A program made the position numbers and the translations under genes. From Pseudomonadaceae bacterium (lineage in GTDB: Bacteria; Pseudomonadota; Gammaproteobacteria; Pseudomonadales; Azotimanducaceae): a DNA stretch of 64,000 bases. Of the stretch, positions 1 to 7,987 are shown one piece after another. The stretch lies in assembly GCA_024743435.1 (NCBI GenBank), contig JANSWO010000007.1, positions 124,001-188,000 on the forward strand, in the 5' to 3' direction. Positions within the stretch are counted from its first letter, which is position 1. Each line of letters opens with the position of its first letter. The notes beneath the pieces were generated by a model that saw only the letters and a list, made by a program, of their open reading frames with translations, was not told the origin of the DNA and did not search any database.

Positions 1-452
1 GGCAGTTCGGCGCCGTCACCCTCCTGCCCGAAGCCGGAGATAGAAACGTAGATCAGGTCTGGTTTGATTTTCCTCATCGCGTCAAAGTCGAAGCCGAGGC
101 GCCTCATCACACCCGGAACAAAATTCTGCACGAGCACATCGCTTTGTTGTACGAGCCTCGTGACGATCTCACGCGCGGCTTCGTGTTTCAGATTCAGCGT
201 GATGGAGCGCTTGCCTATGTTGCAGGCGACAAAGGAGGGTGACAGTCCGCTACCGGGATAACTGAGCCCGCGCCGGGTCATGTCCCCCGAGCCCGGCATC
301 TCAACCTTGATGACTTCCGCGCCAAAGCTGGCGAGTTGCTGGGTAGCAAAAGGGCCGGATAGCACCTGTGTGAAATCCAGTACTCGCACGCCCTCAAACG
401 TTGCGATTGGAGGGGTGTTTGTTGAGGCGGATGAGGAGGAGGGGTCGGTCAC
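1..452 (-). CDS. CaiB/BaiF (family III) CoA-transferase, N-terminal part
   Basis: This is the first 150 residues of a family III CoA-transferase, cut by the window edge at its 3' end. After a short Ser/Thr-rich start the protein reads VLDFTQVLSGPFATQ (about residues 17-31), then FGAEVIKVE and CNIGKRSITLNLK, then VLVQNFVPGVM and IYVSISGFGQEG. This is the typical N-terminal Rossmann half that binds CoA. The catalytic Asp lies beyond the edge and cannot be checked. The start is a GTG (450-452), which is why it is easily missed. Members move CoA between carboxylic acids in catabolic pathways. The substrate cannot be told here, and a second family member lies at 19496-20677. Confidence 0.85.
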   Translation of the reverse strand, partial: MTDPSSSSASTNTPPIATFEGVRVLDFTQVLSGPFATQQLASFGAEVIKVEMPGSGDMTRRGLSYPGSGLSPSFVACNIGKRSITLNLKHEAAREIVTRLVQQSDVLVQNFVPGVMRRLGFDFDAMRKIKPDLIYVSISGFGQEGDGAEL

Positions 453-520
453 GTTTGCGCTCTACTGTGAGGTTCGCGCAGTGTACGTGAGTGCGTAACG
501 CAGTTCGTGGCCGTGAAAAC

Positions 521-552
521 AAAACGGCCCGCGCAGTGCGGGCCGTTTGAGT
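521..552 (-). terminator. Rho-independent terminator of the RRM gene
   Basis: Perfect 11-bp arms (522-532 and 538-548, GC core CGGCCCGC) enclose a 5-base loop. On the minus strand the stem is followed by TTTTGTTTTC. It lies 33 bases beyond the stop of the RRM gene and separates it from the CoA-transferase start at 452. Confidence 0.85.
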
Positions 553-584
553 AGCTGCAAAGTGCAGCTGGCTAGGTCGATCGC

Positions 585-881
585 TTAGAAGCGACGACCG
601 CCGCCACCGCCGCCGCCCGGGCCGCCACGGGGACGATCTTCACGGGGACGTGCTTCGTTAATTCGAAGGTTGCGGCCACCCATTGAGGAGCCGTCGATAG
701 CTTTAATGGCGTCTTCGCCGTCAGCCTTGTTTTCCATCTCGACAAAGCCGAAGCCCTTCGAGCGACCGGTTTCCCGGTCGTTGATGATGTTGACGCGCGA
801 CACGGGGCCGTGCTCTTCAAACATGCTGCGAAGCTCATCTTCGGTTGCGGTGTACGGGAGGTTTCCAACGTATATATTCAT
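585..881 (-). CDS. RRM-type RNA-binding protein, glycine-rich tail
   Basis: A 98-residue single-domain RNA-binding protein. RNP2 is IYVGNL (residues 3-8) and RNP1 is KGFGFVEM (about residues 42-49), with the beta-alpha-beta-beta-alpha-beta spacing of a full RRM. The tail, from about residue 80, is rich in Arg and Gly and ends in RRF. Bacterial proteins of this size and design (Rbp family) bind single-stranded RNA and are often cold- or stress-induced, but target and trigger are not visible here. It is monocistronic, with a strong terminator downstream. The Shine-Dalgarno before the ATG is weak. Confidence 0.9.
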   Translation of the reverse strand: MNIYVGNLPYTATEDELRSMFEEHGPVSRVNIINDRETGRSKGFGFVEMENKADGEDAIKAIDGSSMGGRNLRINEARPREDRPRGGPGGGGGGGRRF

Positions 882-1274
882 CTACGATTCTCAAAATCAT
901 GCGCTGATCTTCAATGCTGCTTGCGGCCAGCGCATCAGGCCGTGAGCAGTGACATGCCATAGACACATCGATGTGCGCCGCTAACGCATTGCCTTGTTCT
1001 GGTGTTATCCAAAATCGGGCATTGCCGCTAACAGCTCCGGAGTCCTCAGTACGCAATCCTAAAAGTTTCGCGGGGCGTGCGCGCTGCCTGGGTTTCCAAG
1101 CAACTGATGCCAGCCTGATCCTCGGTAGTCGCCGGTCGTCGAGCGCGTGGGCGGTAGCCCTTGCGCGATCGTCCTGGCGATGATACCGATTTCCGTGGCG
1201 ACAAGCACGGCGAGAACACGAATGTTTTTATATGTCAATGCTATGACAATTTCGTTGCTTCGCGCCCGCTGGGT
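882..1274. other. 393-base gap with no recognised gene
   Basis: The stretch lies upstream of the RRM gene and downstream of the nrsF-like gene, both on the minus strand. Reading frames crossing it are short, overlap known genes and show no family motif. It presumably holds the RRM promoter and 5' leader. I see no clear -35/-10 pair, terminator or RNA gene. Confidence 0.4.
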
Positions 1275-1955
1275 CTAGCTCCGCGGCGCTCGCCGGGATT
1301 CGATAGCCTGGTAGGCCCATGACAACAGTGTCGCGGCGGCGGTAACAGCGAGCATTGGGGCTACGTGGTGGGAAAGGCTGTGCCAGGGGTCAACCATGCA
1401 TGCCATTTGCATGAACAATGCTGGCAGTAGTCCGGCGGTCAGGCCGGTCAGGGCGCTAGCGGCTATTGGGTTCAGTACTGCCCCACGTTTCTGCAGCATC
1501 ACGCCGAGCAGAATGGGTGGCACGGAAAGCAGGTAAGCCTCCCATTCGCAGGATTCCCGCTTGCCAAACATGGATGGCTCCAGGGCTGGCGTGATGAACG
1601 TCAGCGCGATGGCAATGAGCCAAAGGCTGGCGCTGAGCCAGGCGAGCCCGATGATTCGAGGCGTAGCGACACCGGGCACAGCCAGAGCGAAGGCTGCACG
1701 TGTGCCGGCTAGAGCCGCAACGGCGCCTAAGAACATCTCCAGGCTGAAGCGCGGCACGCTCACAAGTTGAGCGAACGACGTTGACCGCACCGGATCGAGA
1801 AACAGACCGATGCCGATCACCCAGGCAATGGATATTACGAGCCATAGCCAACCTCTGCGTTGAGGGTCGGCGTGCGTAAAGGCGCTCTGGCTGCTCAACC
1901 GATTGATGAGCTCCTCGCGTTCCGCGCCAGCGTTGTCTTGACGGTTACTCGCCAT
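1275..1955 (-). CDS. NrsF-like (DUF1109) membrane anti-sigma factor
   Basis: A 226-residue inner-membrane protein with about six hydrophobic spans. Near the C-terminus it carries the DUF1109/NrsF signature C-x2-DP-x-H-x3-H-x2-P (CMVDPWHSLSHHVAP), and another cysteine lies in the loop ESCEWE. NrsF proteins hold their ECF sigma factor at the membrane and release it on a signal. This matches the position right after an ECF sigma gene. I chose the ATG at 1955, which overlaps the end of the sigma gene by 11 bases and has GAGG upstream. A TTG at 1970 would add five residues. The overlap points to translational coupling. Confidence 0.8.
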   Translation of the reverse strand: MASNRQDNAGAEREELINRLSSQSAFTHADPQRRGWLWLVISIAWVIGIGLFLDPVRSTSFAQLVSVPRFSLEMFLGAVAALAGTRAAFALAVPGVATPRIIGLAWLSASLWLIAIALTFITPALEPSMFGKRESCEWEAYLLSVPPILLGVMLQKRGAVLNPIAASALTGLTAGLLPALFMQMACMVDPWHSLSHHVAPMLAVTAAATLLSWAYQAIESRRAPRS

Positions 1956-2523
1956 CGAAAGCCGCCTCAAGTGTCTCCCGACGAAGCTCTGCGCGCAGCT
2001 GTGAGATGGCGCGGTGGCAGCGTACTTTTACGGCGGTTGCGGAGATGCCCAGAGACTGGGCTGCTTCCCTCGCCGTACAGCCTTGGATTCGCGTCAGTAT
2101 CAGAGCCTCTCGAAGGCCTGGCGAAAGGCAAGTGAACATAGCGTCCAATTGCTCGCGCGAATCGTTGCTGATGGATTGTGAGGAGTCGTCAAGCATGTCT
2201 TCTGTGTCGTGCCAGCTCTCAATAGCCTGGCGGTAGCGCTGGCCTTTGCGGATCACGTCGATGGCCGTGTGCCGAACGATCGCAAACAACCATGGGCCGA
2301 ATGGGCGGTCAGCTTGCCACGTGTGTCGTGCGTGGTGCAGCCGAATAAGGGCTTCCTGCACACAATCTTCTTCATAGGGCAACTGGCCGAAGTGCCGGCG
2401 TAGATAACGTTCGATAACGCTCGAGAGCTCACCGAGTAGCAGACGATACGAAGCCTCGTCGCCGGATTGCGTCGCCTGCATCAATCGCTGCCAGTGTTGC
2501 TCCCGCTCATCCATTGACCGCAT
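1945..2523 (-). CDS. ECF sigma factor (SigF/ECF16-like)
   Basis: A group IV sigma factor of about 192 residues. Region 2 includes YEEDCVQEALIRLHHARHTW and PFGPWLFAIVRHTAIDVIRK. Region 4 includes LSPGLREALILTRIQGCTAREAAQSLGIS and then TAVKVRCHRAISQLR, a normal helix-turn-helix. The partner is the NrsF-like protein encoded next. The start is uncertain. The ATG at 2523 gives a family-length protein, but the frame stays open to a GTG at 2676, three bases after the spondin stop, which would add 51 basic residues. The operon order is spondin-domain protein, sigma, anti-sigma, and the ECF-type promoter at 3416-3443 suggests autoregulation. Confidence 0.85.
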   Translation of the reverse strand: MRSMDEREQHWQRLMQATQSGDEASYRLLLGELSSVIERYLRRHFGQLPYEEDCVQEALIRLHHARHTWQADRPFGPWLFAIVRHTAIDVIRKGQRYRQAIESWHDTEDMLDDSSQSISNDSREQLDAMFTCLSPGLREALILTRIQGCTAREAAQSLGISATAVKVRCHRAISQLRAELRRETLEAAFDGE

Positions 2524-2679
2524 GCGGACCTGGATACCCCTTCGCTGCTTGCGCCCCGCATCACGAGCGATGCGAGGCTTTGGATCAGATTTGCTTTTGC
2601 GAGCGTTGCTGATGAGAGCCAAGCCTCCCGCAAATTCGCTGGAAGGCCTGCCAGCATCAGCAACGCGTTCGCTCACCCG

Positions 2680-3381
2680 TTAGTCGATTCGGCGAACTGT
2701 CACCGTGGCCACAGGGTTGCGCCAGTCGTATACGCGAGGCCCCAGGACTTCACCTTCGACACCATCTTCAGCAGGAAGTTCGTGAAAGCCATTGCTCACG
2801 TAGATGAAGCCTTCATCGCCGTCGTTTACGCCAGGGGAGGCGCCTTCACCGCCGCAGCGAGGTCCTGGCATGTTGGCGCAGTTCTGATCGTTTGCCTCGC
2901 TGCCTGCGTCGTAGCCGAGTGCCGTGAAGGTGGCGCTACCTCGGCGAGGCAGCTGGACGCCGTTCAATGCGACAAAGGTGTCGTTGGTTGGGATCAGCAT
3001 CGCAGCCATGGTCAGGCGCTGATGAAACAGTGAAGCCTCGATTATGGTGCTGACGGATTGTCCCGGTGCGAGCAGGCCATCGACGGTTTGGACAGCGTTT
3101 ACAGCGGAACCGGCGTTAAGCAACACTTCCGTGGCCGCGCTGGTATCGCCGGCTTCGGCAAGCAGTGCGACGGCATCACTCGCGGGCTGGCCGAGTTCGA
3201 ATAACGCGATCTCCTGGGAATGTGTGGTCAACAACTGGGGGGTGAAGGTTTGCCCTCGGGTGATGTTGGTGATGGTGACTTCGAACTTCGCCGTGAAATC
3301 GGCGGCTGCGCTGCTGGCTATAGCAGCCACTGCCACTATCGCGGCGGCCTTTGTGATTCGACTGAATGGTCGAGTGCGCAT
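2680..3381 (-). CDS. Secreted spondin-domain protein
   Basis: A 233-residue exported protein. An N-terminal signal peptide (MRTRPFSRITKAAAIVAVAA, cleavage near SSAAA-D) precedes a spondin_N domain. The bacterial form is shown by FEVTITNITRGQTFTPQL, LFELGQPASD, AAMLIPTNDTFVALNG, LPRRGS, YDAGSEAND, GFIYVSNGFHE and the C-terminal DWRNPVATVTVRR. The domain has a beta-sandwich fold and often a divalent-metal site, and the bacterial role is unknown. The ATG at 3381 has GAGGAGGAC just upstream and was preferred over an upstream in-frame start at 3429. It is the first gene of the ECF sigma operon and so a likely direct target of that sigma. Confidence 0.85.
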   Translation of the reverse strand: MRTRPFSRITKAAAIVAVAAIASSAAADFTAKFEVTITNITRGQTFTPQLLTTHSQEIALFELGQPASDAVALLAEAGDTSAATEVLLNAGSAVNAVQTVDGLLAPGQSVSTIIEASLFHQRLTMAAMLIPTNDTFVALNGVQLPRRGSATFTALGYDAGSEANDQNCANMPGPRCGGEGASPGVNDGDEGFIYVSNGFHELPAEDGVEGEVLGPRVYDWRNPVATVTVRRID

Positions 3382-3415
3382 AATTGTCCTCCTCAGGTTG
3401 ATATGTGCACTCAGT

Positions 3416-3443
3416 AATACGTCCCGCACGGTCCGATGGTTAC
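3416..3443 (-). promoter_or_regulatory. Putative ECF (SigF-type) promoter
   Basis: On the minus strand GTAACC (3438-3443) is followed after exactly 16 bases by CGTATT (3416-3421), 35 bases upstream of the spondin-gene ATG. From memory, Caulobacter SigF, whose anti-sigma is NrsF, uses GTAACC-N16-CGAA. The match in -35 and spacing is close, and the -10 differs by one base. It supports autoregulation of the spondin/sigma/anti-sigma operon. Confidence 0.6.
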
Positions 3444-3554
3444 ATCGACCACGAAAAAACTGCTTCGTTTATGATCTGAACAGGGAGATGGCCGACGTTC
3501 ACGGTGGGTTGGCCGGGAAATCGATATCGATTTAGCCAGGGGAGAAGTAGCGGC

Positions 3555-5192
3555 ATGAGCGCAGAATCGGTCCAGGAATCGGAATTTGATGTCGTCATCG
3601 TCGGCGCGGGCTTTGCGGGCATGTACATGCTGCACCGTTTGCGCGGGATGGGGCTGACCGCACGAGTCTTCGAGCAAGGCGATGGCGTGGGTGGTACCTG
3701 GTACTGGAATCGCTATCCGGGTGCCCGGTGCGATGCCGAGAGCCTCGCCTACTCCTATTCTTTCGACGCGGAACTCGAACAGCAGTGGCAATGGAGCGAA
3801 CGCTACGCGACCCAGCCGGAGATTCTGCGCTACGCCGAACACGTGGCAGATCGTCACGACCTCTATCGTGACATCCGCTTCGAGCAAACCGTTACGTCTG
3901 CTGCCTTTGACCAGGAGTCGGGGCGATGGCGCGTGAGCACGGCTGATGGCTTAGAGGCTACTGGCTGTTTCCTCGTCATGGCCACCGGTTGCCTCTCCGT
4001 GCCGCAGTTGCCGGACATCGCCGGCCTGGATTCGTTTTCCGGCAATCGCTACCAGGCGAGCTTGTGGCCACGTAATGGCGTCGACTTCTCGGGCCAGCGA
4101 GTGGGTGTCATCGGAACCGGTTCTTCGGCCATCCAGGCCATTCCCGTCATCGCCCAGCAGGCCGCGCACTTGAGTGTTTTTCAGCGCTCTCCTAACTTTT
4201 CCGTACCCGCGCACAACGGCAAGCTCGATCAGGATTGGGTCGATGCGTTTAAGAAAAACTACCGCGAGCATCGCGACTTTCACAAACGCGCGCTGTCATC
4301 TGGCTTCGGCGATCTTGAAATCGAACCTAGAGATCGAACACCTCAGCATGAGAGTGGGCACGAGCTGTCTGAGGCTGAGTTTGATGCGCTGTGCGAAGAG
4401 TACTGGCAGACCGGCGGCGCTCGCTTCATGTCAGTAGTTGGCGATGCGTTGTCCGATGAGCAAATCAACGCGCGGGTCGCGCGCTTTGTGCACAACAAGA
4501 TTCGTCAATTGGTTGATGATTCGAAAACCGCAGACGCTTTGTGCCCAACGGATCATCCGATCGGCACAAAGCGAATCTGCGTCGATACCGGTTACTACGA
4601 GACTTACAACCGGACCAACGTTGCGCTCGTCAATTTGCGGGAGACGCCAATCGAGCGGATAACGTCAACGGGCGTGCAACTGAGTGATCGTCACGTGGAA
4701 CTCGACACGCTAGTGCTCGCGACCGGCTTCGATGCGATGACCGGTGCGATGAAGAATATCGATGTGCGCAACGGCGCAGGCTTGCGTTTGAACGAGGCGT
4801 GGTCGGAGGGGCCGAAAGCTTATCTCGGGCTCATGCCGGCTGGTTTCGATAACCTGTTTCTGATCACGGGACCGGGCAGTCCTTCCGTGCTGTCGAACAT
4901 GTTGGTATCGATCGAACAGCATGTGGATTTTATCGCGGATGTACTTGAATACATGGGCGAGCGCCAGTCTCAGCGAATATCGGCAGATCCCGATGCCCAG
5001 GAGCAATGGGTTGCCCATGTTAACGAAGTCGCCAACGAGACGCTTTTTCCGAAAGGTGGCTCCTGGTATCTGGGCGCAAACGTGCCAGGAAAACCGCGAG
5101 TCTTCATGCCGTACGCAGGCGGGGTAGGTGTGTATCGGGAAGTCTGCGACGACGTCGCGAACAACGACTACCGGGGTTTCAAGTTTGCTTGA
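3555..5192 (+). CDS. Flavin-dependent Baeyer-Villiger-type monooxygenase
   Basis: A 545-residue FAD/NADPH monooxygenase of the cyclohexanone/phenylacetone monooxygenase class, inserting oxygen next to a ketone. The FAD Rossmann motif is GAGFAG (residues 17-22). GTWYWNRYPGARCD (47-60) is typical of type I BVMOs, and the NADPH motif is GVIGTGSS (184-191). The BVMO fingerprint F-x-G-x3-H-x3-W-P appears as FSGNRYQASLWP (161-172), with Gln167 in place of His. The start at 3555 is preceded by GGGGAGAAG. The frame is open back to 3504 but without a ribosome site. It is followed after 44 bases by a dehydrogenase, a sensible alcohol/ketone partner. Confidence 0.88.
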   Translation: MSAESVQESEFDVVIVGAGFAGMYMLHRLRGMGLTARVFEQGDGVGGTWYWNRYPGARCDAESLAYSYSFDAELEQQWQWSERYATQPEILRYAEHVADRHDLYRDIRFEQTVTSAAFDQESGRWRVSTADGLEATGCFLVMATGCLSVPQLPDIAGLDSFSGNRYQASLWPRNGVDFSGQRVGVIGTGSSAIQAIPVIAQQAAHLSVFQRSPNFSVPAHNGKLDQDWVDAFKKNYREHRDFHKRALSSGFGDLEIEPRDRTPQHESGHELSEAEFDALCEEYWQTGGARFMSVVGDALSDEQINARVARFVHNKIRQLVDDSKTADALCPTDHPIGTKRICVDTGYYETYNRTNVALVNLRETPIERITSTGVQLSDRHVELDTLVLATGFDAMTGAMKNIDVRNGAGLRLNEAWSEGPKAYLGLMPAGFDNLFLITGPGSPSVLSNMLVSIEQHVDFIADVLEYMGERQSQRISADPDAQEQWVAHVNEVANETLFPKGGSWYLGANVPGKPRVFMPYAGGVGVYREVCDDVANNDYRGFKFA

Positions 5193-5236
5193 GCGTTGCC
5201 TGTAGAGACCGTTAGGCAATCGGAAGGAGAACGCGA

Positions 5237-6253
5237 ATGAGTGAGTTGATGCAGGGAGCTGTATTATTCGGTGCCGGCGACATACGCATTCTCGACGTGC
5301 CGAGGCCCGAGCCGGATGACAGCGGCGCGATTGTCGACGTTCGCAGCGTTGGTGTTTGTGGTACTGATCTTCACACCTACAAAACCGGCATCTTCATCGA
5401 GATGTCTCAGCCGGTGGCTGGTGGTCATCTTTTCGGTCATGAATTTGCTGGCGAGCTCACTCATCTGCCGCCAGGTGATGAGTGGCGTGGGTTTCAATTA
5501 GGCGATCGTGTTGCAGGCCTCGCCATCGGTGCGTATTCCCAGTCCTGTCGCTGCGGGAGTGAGTTCCTTGGCAAGCCGGGACTATTTAAGCTGCCAGATC
5601 ACATCAGCTTTGACGAAGGCGCCACCATAGAGCCTCTGACGGTGTCGCTGTCCGCCGTTCGCCGGGCAGAACCCAAACCTGGCGACCGGGTGTTGATCAT
5701 GGGCGCCGGAATGATCGGGCTAGGCTGCGTTCAGATCTTAAGCGCGCTCTATCCTGAGTGCGAAGTAAGCGTTGTTGATGTCTCGGATAAACGCCTCGAG
5801 ATGGCGCGGACCTTTGGCGCGCATCATGTGCTCAACGCGCGGAGCGAAAACCCTGTTGCAGCGATTAAGAGTGAGTCGGGTGAACGTGCGGTGGCTTACA
5901 ACGCAACCAGCAGTGGCCGCATGGATATCGTGCTGGAGTGCGCAGGGCTGGAACTGACGGCCCAGCAGTCACTGGAACTGGTGCGGCCGAATGTTGGGCG
6001 TTTGATTCTGGTGGCGCTCTACGAACAGACACCGTCTGTGGATCTAAATCAGATCGTGACGAAGAATCTGGATGTCCGTGGCCTGCTGGCTTACACACAC
6101 GATGACTTTCTCGAAGCACTCCAGCTGATGAGCGACGGCAAGGTTGATCGGAAACCGTTAATCACTCATCGCTTTCCGCTGGCTGAGACTGCCGCCGCGT
6201 TTGAGGCACAGATCAATACGGCTGAGACGTTGAAGGCGGTGATTCAGCCTTGA
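5237..6253 (+). CDS. Zinc-type medium-chain alcohol dehydrogenase
   Basis: A 338-residue MDR dehydrogenase of the threonine/sorbitol dehydrogenase type. Catalytic zinc ligands appear in VCGTDLH and GHEFAG. The NAD-binding motif is GAGMIGLG, followed by VVDVSDKRLEMARTFGA. The lobe that normally carries four Cys for structural zinc is reduced to a single SCRC, so the structural zinc is probably absent. GGAGA precedes the ATG. It follows the BVMO after a short gap and probably shares its transcript, perhaps oxidising the alcohol that feeds the monooxygenase. The substrate is not determinable. Confidence 0.85.
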   Translation: MSELMQGAVLFGAGDIRILDVPRPEPDDSGAIVDVRSVGVCGTDLHTYKTGIFIEMSQPVAGGHLFGHEFAGELTHLPPGDEWRGFQLGDRVAGLAIGAYSQSCRCGSEFLGKPGLFKLPDHISFDEGATIEPLTVSLSAVRRAEPKPGDRVLIMGAGMIGLGCVQILSALYPECEVSVVDVSDKRLEMARTFGAHHVLNARSENPVAAIKSESGERAVAYNATSSGRMDIVLECAGLELTAQQSLELVRPNVGRLILVALYEQTPSVDLNQIVTKNLDVRGLLAYTHDDFLEALQLMSDGKVDRKPLITHRFPLAETAAAFEAQINTAETLKAVIQP

Positions 6254-6258
6254 GATCG

Positions 6259-6279
6259 ACCGAACGCACCGCGTTCGGT
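6259..6279 (+). terminator. Hairpin after the BVMO/dehydrogenase pair
   Basis: Perfect 9-bp arms ACCGAACGC / GCGTTCGGT with a 3-base loop begin 6 bases after the stop. The U-tract is poor (TTGGGCT), so termination may be inefficient or Rho-assisted. Confidence 0.4.
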
Positions 6280-6313
6280 TGGGCTCTCGGCAGCTCGCAA
6301 GCGAGCGCCTGCC

Positions 6314-6349
6314 GCGGACCGAGCGTAGCGACCGTGGCGATCTCCTGGA
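6314..6349. repeat. Partial copy of the dispersed palindromic repeat
   Basis: The segment contains GAGCGTAGCGACCGTGGCGA followed by TCTCC. It resembles the half-element of the repeats at 20.7 and 27.5 kb, including their GGCGATCTC end. It sits between convergent genes and probably forms a hairpin with nearby GC-rich bases. No full second half is visible. Confidence 0.45.
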
Positions 6350-6370
6350 TCTTGCTTTAGTCGCGCTGCC

Positions 6371-7909
6371 TCAACTTCCCGACACCCGTCGATCAATGCC
6401 TTCCCAGAACGGCTCGCGCAGGTCCTTGCGTTTGATCTTGCCCACAGGGCTCTTCGGTAACGGATCTGTCGATAGCGTCACCCCCGAAGGCTTTTTGTAA
6501 GAACCGAGCTTGTCCGCAACGAAATCAATCACGGCTTGCTCATCAAGCCCGGCATCTTCAGACACCACGACATGAGCATGCGGCGATTCGCCCCAGCGCT
6601 CATGGGGCACACCGAACACAGCAACTTCCAGCACGCCGGCCAAATTGGCAATCTCGTTTTCGAGCTCTGCAGGCCAGATGTTGTAGCCGCCGGAAATGAT
6701 CATGTCGTCCGCGCGATCGACGACGTAGAGATAGCCATTGCGATCGATCTTGCCGAGATCGCCAGTCTTTACCCAGCCGTTCACGATCCGCTCGGCCGTT
6801 GCTTCCGGGTTGTTCCAGAAGCCGGACATCTGGCCATCAGAGCGAGCGACGATCTCACCGACGCTGTCGGTATCCAGCGGGTTGTTGTCTTCGTCCCAGA
6901 TCTGTACCTCCGCGAACGGCAGCGCGAGCCCGCAGGCGCGCAGCGGCTCAGATCCGTCGAGTTCAGCGAACCACTGGTTCGGCCCCATCATGGATATCGG
7001 CAGCACTTCGGTTTGTCCGTACCCCTGGAACAGCACGTCGCCGAAGACCTCTCGCGCGGCGAGGGCAGTGGCGTCCTGAATCGGCGCCGCCGCGATCAAC
7101 AGGCATTTAAGGCTTGAGAAGTCCCGGCCTCGCGCCGTGTTGTCGTGCACGATGGCGCTTACCATCGTTGGCACCATAAAGCCGTACTGAATCTGCTCGC
7201 GTTCCATCAGATCCAGGGTTTCCTCGACGTCGAAATGGTCGAGCATCACGTTGCAGCCTCCCGACAGCCAGGTCGGCAGGTACTGATAACCCGAGCCGTG
7301 GGAAATCGGGCCCAGGTGCATGCATTTGTCGCCTGGCTCTACCTGGGGGAAGGCATAGAACCAGTCACGGCCAGCAGCTAGCCAGGCCTTGTGTGTATAG
7401 GCGACGCCCTTCGAGAGCCCGGTGGTGCCGCCTGTGTGGCGAATGATGAAGATGTCTTCGCCGTCGACCGGTACGTCGGGCAGTTCGTCGCTGTGGTTAT
7501 GCAGCCAATCCTCGTATGAGTCGTCTCGAACGACGATGTGCTCGAGATCCTTCAGCTCCTCGGTGAAGCCGTCGATTTCGTGTAGATACTGGGGGCTGAC
7601 GAGCACCGCCCTGCAATTTGTATGGCCGAGCATATGCAAGTGCGCTTCCCGGCCGTTACGCGGGTAAAGGGGTACCCGCACGAGGTTGGCGATTGCGGCG
7701 CCGGCAAACAGATCAGCGGCTTCGATGGAATTGTCCTCGAGTACGCCGATTCGATCGCCAGGCTGAAGGCCGAGGCTGATCAGCGCATTGGCAAGCCGTG
7801 TGCTGCGCTGCCATGCCTGGCTGAACGTCAGCCGACGCTCCCCGTGTACGACTGCTTCACGCTCGGAGAAGTGTTTGGCCGCGCGCGCCATCAGTGTTCT
7901 AACGTCCAT
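6371..7909 (-). CDS. AMP-forming acyl-CoA synthetase
   Basis: A 512-residue ANL-superfamily acyl-CoA ligase that activates a carboxylic acid via an acyl-adenylate. Motifs in order are the P-loop TGGTTGLSKG, QGYGQTE, KTGDLGKIDRNGYLYVVDR, ISGGYNIWPAELE and the catalytic-lysine tail PKSPVGKIKR. The frame is open to 8239, but I start at the ATG at 7909, which has GGGGAG six bases upstream and begins MDVRTLMARAAKHFSEREAV, the normal family start. It is convergent with the dehydrogenase and divergent from the esterase at 7988. Steroid side-chain, fatty or aromatic acids are all possible substrates. Confidence 0.88.
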   Translation of the reverse strand: MDVRTLMARAAKHFSEREAVVHGERRLTFSQAWQRSTRLANALISLGLQPGDRIGVLEDNSIEAADLFAGAAIANLVRVPLYPRNGREAHLHMLGHTNCRAVLVSPQYLHEIDGFTEELKDLEHIVVRDDSYEDWLHNHSDELPDVPVDGEDIFIIRHTGGTTGLSKGVAYTHKAWLAAGRDWFYAFPQVEPGDKCMHLGPISHGSGYQYLPTWLSGGCNVMLDHFDVEETLDLMEREQIQYGFMVPTMVSAIVHDNTARGRDFSSLKCLLIAAAPIQDATALAAREVFGDVLFQGYGQTEVLPISMMGPNQWFAELDGSEPLRACGLALPFAEVQIWDEDNNPLDTDSVGEIVARSDGQMSGFWNNPEATAERIVNGWVKTGDLGKIDRNGYLYVVDRADDMIISGGYNIWPAELENEIANLAGVLEVAVFGVPHERWGESPHAHVVVSEDAGLDEQAVIDFVADKLGSYKKPSGVTLSTDPLPKSPVGKIKRKDLREPFWEGIDRRVSGS

Positions 7910-7987
7910 TGAAGCTCCCCAACGCTCAGTCTCCGCAAGGACGATATCACGCACGCTGGTGTAGGCTAGCGGCTCACAGGAGGGGCT

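Noticed and set aside
1945-2676. Longer ECF sigma start at GTG 2676
   Set aside because: It adds 51 basic residues not seen in the family. It is kept as an alternative because the GTG is three bases after the spondin stop.
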